This document shows positions 25,901 to 34,153 of a stretch of DNA of 64,000 bases, one piece after another. The number at the start of each line of letters is the position of its first letter. The stretch's first letter is position 1. The notes below the pieces were generated by a model that did no database searches, had not been told where the DNA came from, and saw only the letters and a list, made by a program, of their open reading frames with translations. The DNA comes from JBGSKV01 sp041740975 (GTDB lineage: Bacteria; Bdellovibrionota_B; Oligoflexia; Oligoflexales; JALZUQ01). Made by a program: the position numbers and the translations under genes. Where the stretch lies: assembly GCA_041740975.1 (NCBI GenBank), contig JBGSKV010000088.1, positions 62,001 through 126,000 on the forward strand, read 5' to 3'.

Positions 25901-26530
25901 CGCAATAAAAGCCGATTCTACCAAATCCAAGTCACTGACGTTCTTGCTAAAATAATACTGGGCCGCAATTCCGATACCTTTGCCGTTACCCGCAACATGG
26001 AATTGGTTCAAATAAAACTCAAGGATTTGTGGCTTGTCGTAAAGTCTCTCCAACTGAATGGCCGCAATCCACTCGCGAAATTTCCTGGTGAAAGAACGCT
26101 CCCAGGAATCCAAAATATTCTTCACCGTTTGTTGGGTAATCGTCGAGCCACCGCGGCGAAAGCCACCGGCGGCAACACCTTCGGCAAATGCACTGGCAAT
26201 GGCCGTCGGATCAATACCCATGTGATTGTAAAAGTTTTTATCTTCCGCTGCGACCATTGCATTGAGCATATGCTGCGGCATTTCGGAAATCGGAACATAG
26301 CGACGTCGCGAATCTGCAAAGAAACTTCCGAGGAGCGTTTCTTCGTCATGGCAATAAATGGAAGTCTCTTGATTGATACGAGCAAGGATAGTCGTGCGTT
26401 TAAGCTTTGAGTCATCGCCTAGATAAACTTCAAATAAGACAACGCCGACTAGGAGCACAGCACCGCACAAACCCGCAACTGCAGTCCATCCACCCCAACG
26501 CAATAGGTCGCGTTTCGAAAGCTTTCGCAT
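22982..26530 (-). CDS. Class A penicillin-binding protein (PBP1A-like) with large insertion
   Basis: A 1182-residue bifunctional peptidoglycan synthase. One membrane helix (about 12-35) is followed by a GT51 glycosyltransferase domain (about 70-250) with EDKNFYNHMGID and RRGGSTITQQTVKN. The transpeptidase domain has the nucleophile motif SVFK (Ser486), SEN (Ser543) and KTGSTND (Lys971). The distance from SxN to KTG is about 430 residues, far more than the 130-180 usual in PBP1a; an extra, largely helical, charged segment lies at about 570-840. The enzyme polymerises and cross-links glycan strands in the periplasm. It is the first gene of an operon with two envelope proteins (22 nt gap). A TATACT box on the minus strand near 26595 may belong to its promoter. 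Confidence 0.9.
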   Translation of the reverse strand: MRKLSKRDLLRWGGWTAVAGLCGAVLLVGVVLFEVYLGDDSKLKRTTILARINQETSIYCHDEETLLGSFFADSRRRYVPISEMPQHMLNAMVAAEDKNFYNHMGIDPTAIASAFAEGVAAGGFRRGGSTITQQTVKNILDSWERSFTRKFREWIAAIQLERLYDKPQILEFYLNQFHVAGNGKGIGIAAQYYFSKNVSDLDLVESAFIAGSVKGPSKYNPYIKFTEEERKVARDEAFARKNYVLERMHEQGWISDQELKEGLKAQIPFNRGKFRIQEVSIVNMVRDDLNRKEILETLGVDDIAELDSAGLKIYSTIDCELQAEAQQKMRQNLSRLEIILKGFKPEEEAAFQKLRSLDIGSFYHAKIKKINPGKEPTIEMDLGYPQGIIPYEALKRMAMLLDLASGKGFEFHLKEILAAVKPGDILYTEVVSYDKETNLATLEMRKHPVIGGGMIALDKGEVRSVVTGFDTLGFNRALEAKRPPGSVFKPVVYFAALQLGWSILDRLENHRQVFTYQDQFYYPRPEHSSVYPDVSIIWAGVLSENLASVYLAAHLLDKLNFDQFRQLLDYMGLAPRADESAAQYHFRLAQALGVEINQEGIDRHQFAKAQQNIAANLMFEGRIETADEVSKMWWGRGYANELVKIHGNEDDHSPVELGRRIHLLKNNYQRLQRVGDRLVQDWDKLADELEDMKPQDAFRNSAYASMLKNFRVLAGAGGKPRLGFFPVFDEEETLSEEAMRNSKNAPKQKLTSKKFAGLPTPGRALNPRDLKAIWGRSGIFGQSTNIDVEDVILDGYLSLKEYKNLTEEFASLKQEVNETYDAHGLNRLFRHHDFRIALGLNYMTHMSRAMGVESPLEPILSFPLGTNDVSLAEVAKIYQTFATGELYRFYKEGPSNQITFIKRIDDAEGNTVYEPKRQSFRLVSDDIIQVNREILRRIVTHGTGSRAKSELYVSAKKNGKDFPIRVPAFGKTGSTNDFTTASFAGFIPYPTQKGAKLDPRDSYAISAYVGFDLNDRMVNGRIRVYGGTGALPLWTDFGRTIIDKKKYIDFVDPFDVEVLANREWQLNFSNELKNVMVDLPRGGIIGSSGAYSDDAFSATNLNKSGETYINEFALTAGVKANLYLPMQRSGIFGGSEPSRSVEFFKNPSESFMQNLEETQLKNARQPKLLKDAAKRAALGDRG

Positions 26531-26858
26531 GCAAAATCCCTTATAAAAACACTAGGTATTATCATCCCCTATTCCCCTTACCAAAACAAAGTATAAGTTT
26601 TCGGCCTGCCCAAAAGATGGTCACGCCAGGGAAAGATGGCGGCAAACCCTGACCCGGAAATCACTTTGGCAAAAATCACATTTTATTATCCTGCTTTTCC
26701 AATGAGAGGTGGATGAGGTTCACGCTTTGGCAAAGCACCTTTCTTGTTCACTGGCACTACAGAAAACGTCTTATTCGAAGCCTAAAAAGAGCCACTGGCC
26801 AAATCGAACCTCGCTGCTATACTTCCCCAAACCAGAGAATTGAGGAGCCACGCCCCCT
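26531..26858. promoter_or_regulatory. Divergent intergenic region, PBP / transketolase
   Basis: These 328 bp hold promoters for both genes. A minus-strand TATACT (26590-26595) and a plus-strand TATACT (26818-26823) are visible; neither has a good -35. Around 26614-26655 the bases GGTCA...CAGGG...CCCTG.ACC can form an imperfect hairpin of unknown role. No gene is seen. Confidence 0.4.
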
Positions 26859-28838
26859 ATGTCGAGCAATCAATCAAAAGACAATCTAGTCATCAATGCA
26901 CTCAAAGGACTTGTGATCGATGGGGTCAATGCCGCGCAATCCGGACATCCCGGCGGGGCTATGGGCAGTATGGACTTTGTTTATCTTCTCTATTCTGAGT
27001 ATTTAGCCTTTGATCCACAAGACCCCAAATGGCTCGGTCGCGACCGATTCGTGTTAAGTGCGGGTCATATGTCGATGCAGCTTTATGCCCTTCTTTTTGC
27101 GAACGGTTGGCTAGAAACGAATGATCTCGAAAAATTTCGCCAGTTGCACTCTCGAACGCCTGGTCATCCCGAAAACTTTATGACTCCAGGAGTCGAATGC
27201 ACGACAGGACCTCTCGGCCAAGGTGCGGCAATGTCCGTTGGGATGGCCATCAGTGCTATGAACTTGAAGGCGACTTCTCAAACTCAGCTTTTTGACTATA
27301 AGACTTACGCCCTCGTTGGCGATGGCTGCATGCAGGAAGACGTGACTTTGGGAGCCGCGTCGCTAGCAGGGCATCTTAAACTTAGCAATTTAGTTTGGTT
27401 TTACGATCGTAACCGCAAGCAGATTTCCGGTGATATTAGCCGCGCGACCTCCGATAATGAAAAGTTAATTTTTCAAGGCTTTGGTTGGGACGTTGTTGAA
27501 ATTGACGCGCATGATCATTCGCAAATACGAAAAGCACTCAATCAAGCCAAACAGAAGAAAGACGGTAAGCCACTTTTGATTATCGGCGAAAGCATCATGG
27601 CCAAAGGTGCTCATTCCGTGGAAGGCGATCATGAGACCCACGGCGCACCGCTTTCGGCTGATGAACGTAGTAAAACCAAAACCAAATTAGGTATCGACGC
27701 CGATAGCAATTTCTTTTTTTCAGACGAATTGCGTCAACACTACCAACGTAATTTTGCAAAACTTAAAGACAACGTAAACAGCTGGAAAAGCCATCTCGAC
27801 GAATCCTTAAAGAACCCTCAATTCAAAAAAATGTACGAGACTTTTACGAAGCCCATCGACACTGAAAAGCTTCCAGCCATCAACTGGCAGAAAGACAAAG
27901 CTCTCGCGACTCGCAACGCTTTCGGCGATATCATTTCATCGTGGTGTGAAGCGTTACCGCAACTCATGGGCGGCAGTGCTGATTTGGAACCAAGTAATAT
28001 GACCGGCGCGTTCGCAAAAAAAGTGGGGGATTTCCAAGCCAATAACCCCATCGGTCGCAATATCGCCTTTGGCGTGCGCGAATTTCCGATGGCAGCCATT
28101 TGTAACGGTATGGCTCTTGGTGGTTTGCATGTTCCCTTTAGTGCGACATTTTTGAGTTTTGCAGACTACTCCCGCCCCGCTCTCCGCTTAGGTGCAATCC
28201 AAAGAGTGCGCGTCATCCATGAGTTCACCCATGATTCCTTTTATCTGGGCGAAGATGGACCTACGCATCAGCCAATTGAACACGTGATGAGCCTCAGAGC
28301 GATTCCGGACTTTCATGTGATGCGCCCAGCCGATGGCGTAGAAACCGAAATCATGATGCGTGAAGCTATACGGATTTCGTATCCAAGCGCAGTTTGTTTG
28401 ACCCGCCAGAAGCTCGCATTTTTGGCGTTACCTGATCGCGAAAAGGACAATGTTAAAAAAGGCGCCTACATTTTGGTAGATCAACCTAAAGCCGATATGG
28501 TGATTTACGCCTCCGGAAGCGAAGTCCATCTGGCTTTGTCGGTAGCCAAGAAATTACAGGAAAAGAATATCGCCGCAAAAGTCGTCTCCATGCCGTGTTG
28601 GGAACTTTTTTTCCAACAAGACAAAGCCTATCAAAAGCGGATATTCGCCGACGAATGCACGAAGCGTGTTTCGATAGAAGCCGGTACAACCTTGGGTTGG
28701 GAGCGTTTTGTCGGTCGCCATGGTTTGATGATCGGAATCGATCACTTCGGGGCCAGCGCACCCGCGGGAGATCTCGAAAAAGAATATGGTTTTACTACCG
28801 ATTCGGTTTATGAAAAAATACAGGCTCATTATTTCTAG
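26859..28838 (+). CDS. tkt: Transketolase
   Basis: A 659-residue thiamine-diphosphate enzyme that transfers two-carbon units between sugar phosphates in the non-oxidative pentose phosphate pathway. The N-terminal pyrophosphate domain shows AAQSGHPGGAMGSMD, the catalytic HGTP-like RTPGHPE, GPLGQGAAMSVGMA and the ThDP/metal motif GDGCMQEDVTLGAASLAGHL with a downstream DRNRKQISGD. The pyrimidine domain has the conserved GVREFPMAAICNGMALGG and HDSFYLGEDGPTHQPIEH. Length and domain order are normal. A GAGGAG sequence lies upstream of the ATG at slightly long spacing. It is upstream of, but separate from, the beta-oxidation pair. Confidence 0.95.
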   Translation: MSSNQSKDNLVINALKGLVIDGVNAAQSGHPGGAMGSMDFVYLLYSEYLAFDPQDPKWLGRDRFVLSAGHMSMQLYALLFANGWLETNDLEKFRQLHSRTPGHPENFMTPGVECTTGPLGQGAAMSVGMAISAMNLKATSQTQLFDYKTYALVGDGCMQEDVTLGAASLAGHLKLSNLVWFYDRNRKQISGDISRATSDNEKLIFQGFGWDVVEIDAHDHSQIRKALNQAKQKKDGKPLLIIGESIMAKGAHSVEGDHETHGAPLSADERSKTKTKLGIDADSNFFFSDELRQHYQRNFAKLKDNVNSWKSHLDESLKNPQFKKMYETFTKPIDTEKLPAINWQKDKALATRNAFGDIISSWCEALPQLMGGSADLEPSNMTGAFAKKVGDFQANNPIGRNIAFGVREFPMAAICNGMALGGLHVPFSATFLSFADYSRPALRLGAIQRVRVIHEFTHDSFYLGEDGPTHQPIEHVMSLRAIPDFHVMRPADGVETEIMMREAIRISYPSAVCLTRQKLAFLALPDREKDNVKKGAYILVDQPKADMVIYASGSEVHLALSVAKKLQEKNIAAKVVSMPCWELFFQQDKAYQKRIFADECTKRVSIEAGTTLGWERFVGRHGLMIGIDHFGASAPAGDLEKEYGFTTDSVYEKIQAHYF

Positions 28839-28884
28839 AACTTTTCAAAATTGTTTGAAGTGACTTGTACCAAGAGGAACTTTT

Positions 28885-31299
28885 ATGAGAATTCGACGCG
28901 CAGCCGTATTGGGCGCAGGGGTTATGGGCGCACAAATCGCCGCCTTACTTTCTGCCGCTGGAGTCCGGACTTATTTATTCGATCTACCGAGCGACGCTCC
29001 ACCAGCTGATCCGAAACTGGCGAAAGCTGTGGACAAAAACTTTCGGTCCACTCGATCGGTATTGGCGATCGAACAACTTAAAGAACTAAAACCCTCGCCT
29101 ATTTTGTCCGAACTCACACTGGCTGGGATTATTCCGGTCAATTTTGAAGACGATATTTCAGTGATTCGCGATGTGGACTGGGTGATCGAGGCCGTTGTCG
29201 AGCGACTCGATATCAAGCAACCACTTCTCAAGAAACTAAGTGAATACCACCGTCCCGGAACACCCATTACAACCAATACGTCAGGAATTAGCCTCGGCAA
29301 ACTCTGTGAAGGCTTACCGGAGTCGTTTACATCCTGTTTTTTTGGGACACATTTTTTCAACCCACCACGCTACATGAAACTTCTGGAAATCATTCCTCAC
29401 GATGGAACGGATCCAGCTTTGATGGCAGATTTGGCCGAATGGATTGAACATCGTCTCGGCAAAGGTTTAGTGGAAGCCAAAGACACGATTAATTTTATCG
29501 GCAATCGGATCGGTGTTTTTACAATTCAGTCGACCTTTCAACACACGGATGAACTCAAGTTAAATTTTGAAACAGTCGACGCTCTCACCGGCACGATCAT
29601 GGGTCGCCCGAGTTCGGCGACTTATCGCACGGTCGATGTGGTTGGTTTGGATACTTACGCGCATGTCGCCAGAAACGTCTATGATTTGGTCCCAAACGAT
29701 CCTTATCGCAATGCTTTCAAGGCACCACAATGGATGGCCGGCCTTATTGAAAAAGGTCACGTCGGACAAAAGTCCGATAGCACTGGCTGTTACAAAAAAA
29801 TTAAGAATAAAGGCGAAACTGAAATCCTCGCCTATCGTCCCGAATCTGGCACTTACGAGCCGCAAAACGTACAAGATTTTGCTTGGATGAAAGACGTCAA
29901 GCGCCTGGACCTTGTCAAACGCTTGCAGACGATTCTAGGTCAAAACGATGCCGGAGCGCAGCTTATTTGGCGAGTTTTGCGCGATACCTTTGCTTACTCA
30001 GCTCTCCTTGTCAAAGACATCGCCAATGGTAAGCCTATGGCCGTAGATGAAGCGATTCGATGGGGCTTCAATTGGGAAATGGGGCCGTTTGAACTTTGGC
30101 AAGCGCTTGGCTACGAAAAGATTTTGCAACGCATGCAAGCGGAAGGCATTAAGCTTCCCAGTGACTTTGATAAAGTGACTTTCTACAAACCGGCGCCGGG
30201 TACGGACGAATGGGAACTCACAGGCCCATCATCGCAATGGAATTTTTTGGATAAGTCTTTCCGCGCTGTCGAAAAGTCTCAGCATCATATAAAGCTGCCG
30301 ACTTCCGGAACGTCGAAAGATCCACGAGTTGTTCTTAAGAACGAATTTGCATCTTTAGTTGATATTGGTGACGGGGTCGCTGCCCTTAGTTTTCATTCCA
30401 AAATGAATACTTTGGACCTGCAACTTCTTGATCTCGTGCAAAAAGCTTTGGTTGTGACGAATGACCAGTTTGCAGCGATGGTCATTGCTAATGACGGCCC
30501 GCATTTTTCGGCCGGCGCCAATCTACAAGTCATCTTGCAAGCCATTATGAAAAAAGACTTCGCGAGCATTGATCAAACTTTGCGGCATTTTCAAGCTACG
30601 ATGCAACTTATCAAATACTCTTCGTTCCCGGTGATTGCTTGTCCGTTTAATTTGACCCTGGGTGGCGGCTGTGAAGTGAGCCTTCATGCACATAGACAGC
30701 TTGTCCATATAGAAACTTACGCCGGCCTTGTAGAAGTTGGCGTGGGTTTGATCCCGGGTGCAGGTGGAACCAAGGAACTAGCCTTGCGCGCCTATCGCAC
30801 GGCGGGATTAGGCGATACTTACAAACCGATGCCGTTTTTGCAAAGAGCTTTTATGCTCATCGGCATGGGCAAGACGTCGACGTCCGGCGCTAACGCCATC
30901 GAAATGAGCCTTTATGATTACGCGACTTCGACCGTAACCTTTACAAAAGACCGCCAAACTTCACAGGCCAAATTTATGGCGATAGAAATGCTCCAACGTG
31001 GTTTTTCACCGGCCATGCCAGTGCAAAGCGTGGCAGTAGTCGGCGATCCTGGTATTCAGACCTTCAAAATGATGTTGTACAATATGGTGCAAGGCCGACA
31101 AATTTCCGAGTACGACGCTTTTATTGGTGAACGTGTTGCGACCGTTCTCTGTGGCGGTGAAGTTGATCGCGGCACCAAACTTAGCGAACAACAATTTTTG
31201 GATTTGGAACGACGCGTTTTTGTCGAACTTTGCCAACAAGAGAAAACAGCGGCCCGTATAGAACATATGTTGAAAACCGGAAAACCATTGCGTAACTAA
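28885..31299 (+). CDS. 3-hydroxyacyl-CoA dehydrogenase / enoyl-CoA hydratase (FadN-like)
   Basis: An 804-residue bifunctional fatty-acid oxidation enzyme. The dehydrogenase comes first: NAD-binding VLGAGVMGAQIAALL, then FGTHFFNPPRYMKLLEIIPH and GNRIGVFT. A second dehydrogenase domain follows (about 350-440; EAIRWGFNWEMGPFELW). The hydratase/isomerase domain comes last (about 490-690) with SAGANLQVI and GGGCEVSLHAHRQLVH, where an Asp or Glu near GLVEVGVGLIPGAGG serves catalysis. This order is the reverse of E. coli FadB and matches the Bacillus FadN type. It converts enoyl-CoA to 3-ketoacyl-CoA in the cytosol. The thiolase gene starts 9 nt later, forming a classic beta-oxidation pair. Confidence 0.92.
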   Translation: MRIRRAAVLGAGVMGAQIAALLSAAGVRTYLFDLPSDAPPADPKLAKAVDKNFRSTRSVLAIEQLKELKPSPILSELTLAGIIPVNFEDDISVIRDVDWVIEAVVERLDIKQPLLKKLSEYHRPGTPITTNTSGISLGKLCEGLPESFTSCFFGTHFFNPPRYMKLLEIIPHDGTDPALMADLAEWIEHRLGKGLVEAKDTINFIGNRIGVFTIQSTFQHTDELKLNFETVDALTGTIMGRPSSATYRTVDVVGLDTYAHVARNVYDLVPNDPYRNAFKAPQWMAGLIEKGHVGQKSDSTGCYKKIKNKGETEILAYRPESGTYEPQNVQDFAWMKDVKRLDLVKRLQTILGQNDAGAQLIWRVLRDTFAYSALLVKDIANGKPMAVDEAIRWGFNWEMGPFELWQALGYEKILQRMQAEGIKLPSDFDKVTFYKPAPGTDEWELTGPSSQWNFLDKSFRAVEKSQHHIKLPTSGTSKDPRVVLKNEFASLVDIGDGVAALSFHSKMNTLDLQLLDLVQKALVVTNDQFAAMVIANDGPHFSAGANLQVILQAIMKKDFASIDQTLRHFQATMQLIKYSSFPVIACPFNLTLGGGCEVSLHAHRQLVHIETYAGLVEVGVGLIPGAGGTKELALRAYRTAGLGDTYKPMPFLQRAFMLIGMGKTSTSGANAIEMSLYDYATSTVTFTKDRQTSQAKFMAIEMLQRGFSPAMPVQSVAVVGDPGIQTFKMMLYNMVQGRQISEYDAFIGERVATVLCGGEVDRGTKLSEQQFLDLERRVFVELCQQEKTAARIEHMLKTGKPLRN

Positions 31300-31308
31300 G
31301 GATCGTTT

Positions 31309-32487
31309 ATGAAACCAGTTTATATTATTTCGCCTTATCGCTCAGCCGTAGCCAAAGCTTTCCGCGGAAGTTTTGCTAACAAACGTCCGGATGATTTGTG
31401 CGCTGATGTCATCAAAGGCGTCATGGCCAAAACCCCGACGCTTGACCCAGCTCTTATCGAAGATGTCGTGATTGGCTGCGCTATGCCCGAAGCGGAACAA
31501 GGCATGAATATCGCACGATTCGCTTTGCTCTTGGCAGGTTTACCGGATTCGGTACCTGGTATGACCATCAATCGCTTTTGTTCTTCTGGCCTACAATCCA
31601 TCGCCATTGCTTATCAACAAATCGCCGCCGGCCAAGCCGAATGCGTTTTGGCAGGTGGAACCGAATCCATGACCATGATTCCGATGATGGGTCATGAAGT
31701 GGTGGGAAGCCGCGAAGTAATGACTGAACATCCTGAGTTTTATTTGAGTATGGGCCTTACTGCCGAAAATGTGGCGAAAGATTATAAGGTCAGCCGCGAA
31801 GACCAAGATCGTTTTTCATTTGAATCCCATCAGAAAGCCGTCCAAGCGATCGAAAAAGGTTTATTTAAAAACGAAATTATTCCCGTTGAATTCGAACATC
31901 GCAGTCTTGGAAAAAACGCAGAGGCCGTTGTCAAAAGAGGCATTCTAATGCAAGACGAAGGTCCGCGTGTGGATACGACTTTGGAAGCGCTCGCCAAATT
32001 GCGAGCCGTGTTTTTGACAGGTGGTACGGTCACTGCAGGCAACAGTTCTCAAATGTCGGACGGTGCGGCAGCCTGTATTGTGGCTTCCGAAAGTTTCGTC
32101 AAAAAACATAACTTGAAACCAATGGCCCGCATGTGCGGATTTAGTGTGGCCGGCGTACCTCCGCGTATCATGGGCATTGGCCCGATTGAAGCGATTCCGA
32201 AAGCGCTAAAATTGGCCGGCATCACCATGAAACAAATTGAACGCATTGAACTCAACGAAGCTTTCGCCGCGCAAGCATTGGCCGTCACACGCGAACTCAA
32301 ACTCGATCCCAAAATGATCAATCCAACCGGCGGCGCCATCGCCCTCGGACATCCTCTTGGAGCAACGGGAGCCAAACTTGCCGCGACGTTGATTCACGGT
32401 ATGCACCGCGACAACCAAAAGTACGGTATCGTCTCTATGTGTATCGGAACGGGTATGGGTGCTGCCGGGGTGTTTGAAAAAGTATAG
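31309..32487 (+). CDS. fadA: Acetyl-CoA acyltransferase (thiolase)
   Basis: A 392-residue thiolase that cleaves 3-ketoacyl-CoA with CoA in the last step of beta-oxidation. The nucleophilic Cys lies in INRFCSSGLQSIAIAY. The second half carries NEAFAAQALAVTRE, the GGAIALGHPLGATGAK catalytic His motif and CIGTGMGAAGVFE with the second Cys. An AAGGA site precedes the ATG. It is co-transcribed with the FadN-like gene and followed by the second copy of the two-hairpin terminator. The name follows family use; a biosynthetic acetyl-CoA acetyltransferase role is less likely given the neighbour. Confidence 0.92.
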   Translation: MKPVYIISPYRSAVAKAFRGSFANKRPDDLCADVIKGVMAKTPTLDPALIEDVVIGCAMPEAEQGMNIARFALLLAGLPDSVPGMTINRFCSSGLQSIAIAYQQIAAGQAECVLAGGTESMTMIPMMGHEVVGSREVMTEHPEFYLSMGLTAENVAKDYKVSREDQDRFSFESHQKAVQAIEKGLFKNEIIPVEFEHRSLGKNAEAVVKRGILMQDEGPRVDTTLEALAKLRAVFLTGGTVTAGNSSQMSDGAAACIVASESFVKKHNLKPMARMCGFSVAGVPPRIMGIGPIEAIPKALKLAGITMKQIERIELNEAFAAQALAVTRELKLDPKMINPTGGAIALGHPLGATGAKLAATLIHGMHRDNQKYGIVSMCIGTGMGAAGVFEKV

Positions 32488-32496
32488 TTTATTGAA

Positions 32497-32564
32497 CACT
32501 CGCTGCGCGAGTGAGGGTTGTTTTACATTAGCTCCGCCCTTCACAGGCGGAGCTTTTGTTTTTT
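32497..32564 (+). terminator. Two-hairpin repeat with intrinsic terminator, second copy
   Basis: CACTCGC-TGC-GCGAGTG is followed by GCTCCGCC-CTTCACA-GGCGGAGC and TTTTGTTTTTT. It matches the element at 16074-16137 in stems, order and spacing but differs in the loops (GAA/TGC, CTCACC/CTTCACA). It ends the fatty-acid oxidation transcript. Confidence 0.75.
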
Positions 32565-32743
32565 ACGAAGTGGTGGTGGAAACTTCTCATCACTGTCTCC
32601 AGAGGGTACGCTTGCCAGAATAGCCACTGGGATTTTTATTTGGGCCAGAGCTCCTGCCCAGGCTGCGCTGGTGTTCGCGCGTCCTGCGCTCACAACCCCC
32701 TCTGGGGACAGTGCTGAGAATTTTCTACCACCACTTCGTAAAA
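32561..32743. repeat. Imperfect 46-bp inverted repeat
   Basis: Arms at 32561-32606 and 32698-32743 are complementary at 42 of 46 positions around a 91-nt centre. The outer end is TTTTACGAAGTGGTGGT and the inner end CCAGAGGG. The arms carry no coding signal. It could be a non-autonomous mobile element or part of a structured RNA. Confidence 0.7.
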
Positions 32744-33055
32744 GCCAAAATCTCCAACAGTGAGGCTCCGCCAAACTGGGTCCCTCAATCGAGCAACCGT
32801 TGCGGATGCAACTCGTGCGAGCACGCACTCGTGTGCGAAGCCTCACCGTCGCAGTTTTTACCCGATGGTTGACTGGGACGGTTGAGCCGGCTTAGATTTG
32901 GCTGGGCATTGAGGCTGCATCAGCCGACACCGCCCAGATAAATCTTAGCCGGGAGAACCGGGCCAATCAAACATAGAAATGAAAACTGTGAGAGTGAAAG
33001 GCGGAGCAAATTTAGATGTCCGGCCGCGGAGCGGCCGTTCATTAATCTATGGATT
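32565..33055. other. Structured non-coding region
   Basis: No gene is supported. Besides the 46-bp inverted repeat, a second one pairs 32887-32907 with 32932-32952 (18 of 21) and encloses the small hairpin GGCTG-CAT-CAGCC. A stem GTGAGGCT / AGCCTCAC joins 32761 and 32839, and a GC palindrome CGGCCGC-GGA-GCGGCCG lies at 33021-33037. Base composition is more GC-rich than in the other gaps. It does not match the conserved elements of RNase P RNA, tmRNA or SRP RNA that I can recall. Confidence 0.6.
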
Positions 33056-33952
33056 TTATTCGCTAAGACAAGCTTTGACTTTGACAGATTCGCCGGGAAT
33101 CACTCGCGCATAAATCATGCGTGAACACTTTCCACTGTTAACAGATACTTTATAGAGTTCGGGAAAGGTAACCATTAATGCAATCGAACAGGAAGTTGCC
33201 CCTTTGCATGCACCCGATGGTGGTGGCGCGGCAATCGGATCGCCGTCGATGGAAACTCTCTTGACTGGTTCAGCTTTGCAAGTACCTTCATCCAACACAT
33301 CAAGGCCATTGGCTTTGACTTCAGCAAATACGCAGTCGATGTGAGACTGACGAGCTTCTGCCCGGCGAGGTTTGACTTCATCTTTTGGAAAATCAATATC
33401 TACCAAAACTTCTTCAGAATCTTGCGCGCTCACCCGCTGCATCTTAAGAACTAAATGGCCCACAGACGATTGAAATACATCCGACTGGGCTTTAAAAATG
33501 AGGCCCCGACTATTTAAAATAAGAACTCGAATTTCGTATTTATAACTCGGGTCTAAATTACCAAGCTTAGCTAGAGCGCCATTTGTACAAGTGTATGGAA
33601 AAGAAACCGTTTCAGTTTTAATGGAACCATCGCCACTTTGCTCGCGGAGCATCACAATAATGCGAGAACCAAATTCTTTGCGATCACCTTCACGGCAAAT
33701 CAAACTTATTTTACTATTATTATTAAGGGCTAGGTTACTGGGAACTTCAATACTTTTACCGTCTAGTTGATCATGGCCTTCCGGTAGTTTTAATCCAAAT
33801 TCAAACTGTCCAGCCCCGATATTTTGAACATTCACAGCTTCGTCGGTAGATGTCGTTGAGGAGCGAGTATCTAGCGTCGTGTCTGAACCGTCAGAACAGG
33901 CCAACATGATCCCCGCTAAAACGATTGTTGAGTAGATAAGGTAACGACGCAT
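33056..33952 (-). CDS. Lipoprotein of unknown function
   Basis: About 298 residues from the ATG at 33952, chosen because GGGAG lies 6 nt upstream and because it opens the lipoprotein signal IYSTIVLAGIMLACSDGSD; a longer frame from 34045 would bury the signal. After a Thr/Ser-rich linker the mature protein is beta-rich, with NVQNIGAGQFEFGLKLPEG, SLICREGDRKEFGSRIIVML and KYEIRVLILNSRG, reminiscent of fibronectin- or carboxypeptidase-regulatory-like folds. Several cysteines (HIDCVF, GTCKAE, SGACKGATSC, GKCSRM) suggest disulfides. No family is recognised. It is divergent from the FAD-linked dehydrogenase. Confidence 0.65.
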   Translation of the reverse strand: MRRYLIYSTIVLAGIMLACSDGSDTTLDTRSSTTSTDEAVNVQNIGAGQFEFGLKLPEGHDQLDGKSIEVPSNLALNNNSKISLICREGDRKEFGSRIIVMLREQSGDGSIKTETVSFPYTCTNGALAKLGNLDPSYKYEIRVLILNSRGLIFKAQSDVFQSSVGHLVLKMQRVSAQDSEEVLVDIDFPKDEVKPRRAEARQSHIDCVFAEVKANGLDVLDEGTCKAEPVKRVSIDGDPIAAPPPSGACKGATSCSIALMVTFPELYKVSVNSGKCSRMIYARVIPGESVKVKACLSE

Positions 33953-34153
33953 AAGAACTCCCACGACTTTGTTCTCATTAAGAACCGAATATAAGACTGC
34001 TTTCGGTCCGAGCAGGCGCCTGCTTGACGAAGGCTTTTTTTTCATTTAATTTCAAATAGTTATACGAATTTCAAGGGCGTTCGCCAAAGTCTAAGCGCAG
34101 GGAATGATTGGCGCAATCAGCAGAAATGATAGTGTGTGGACTATAGGAGTCTT

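Noticed and set aside
32488..33055. RNase P RNA, tmRNA or SRP RNA in the structured gap
   Set aside because: I could not find the conserved core motifs of these RNAs on either strand; the block is kept only as an unassigned structured region.
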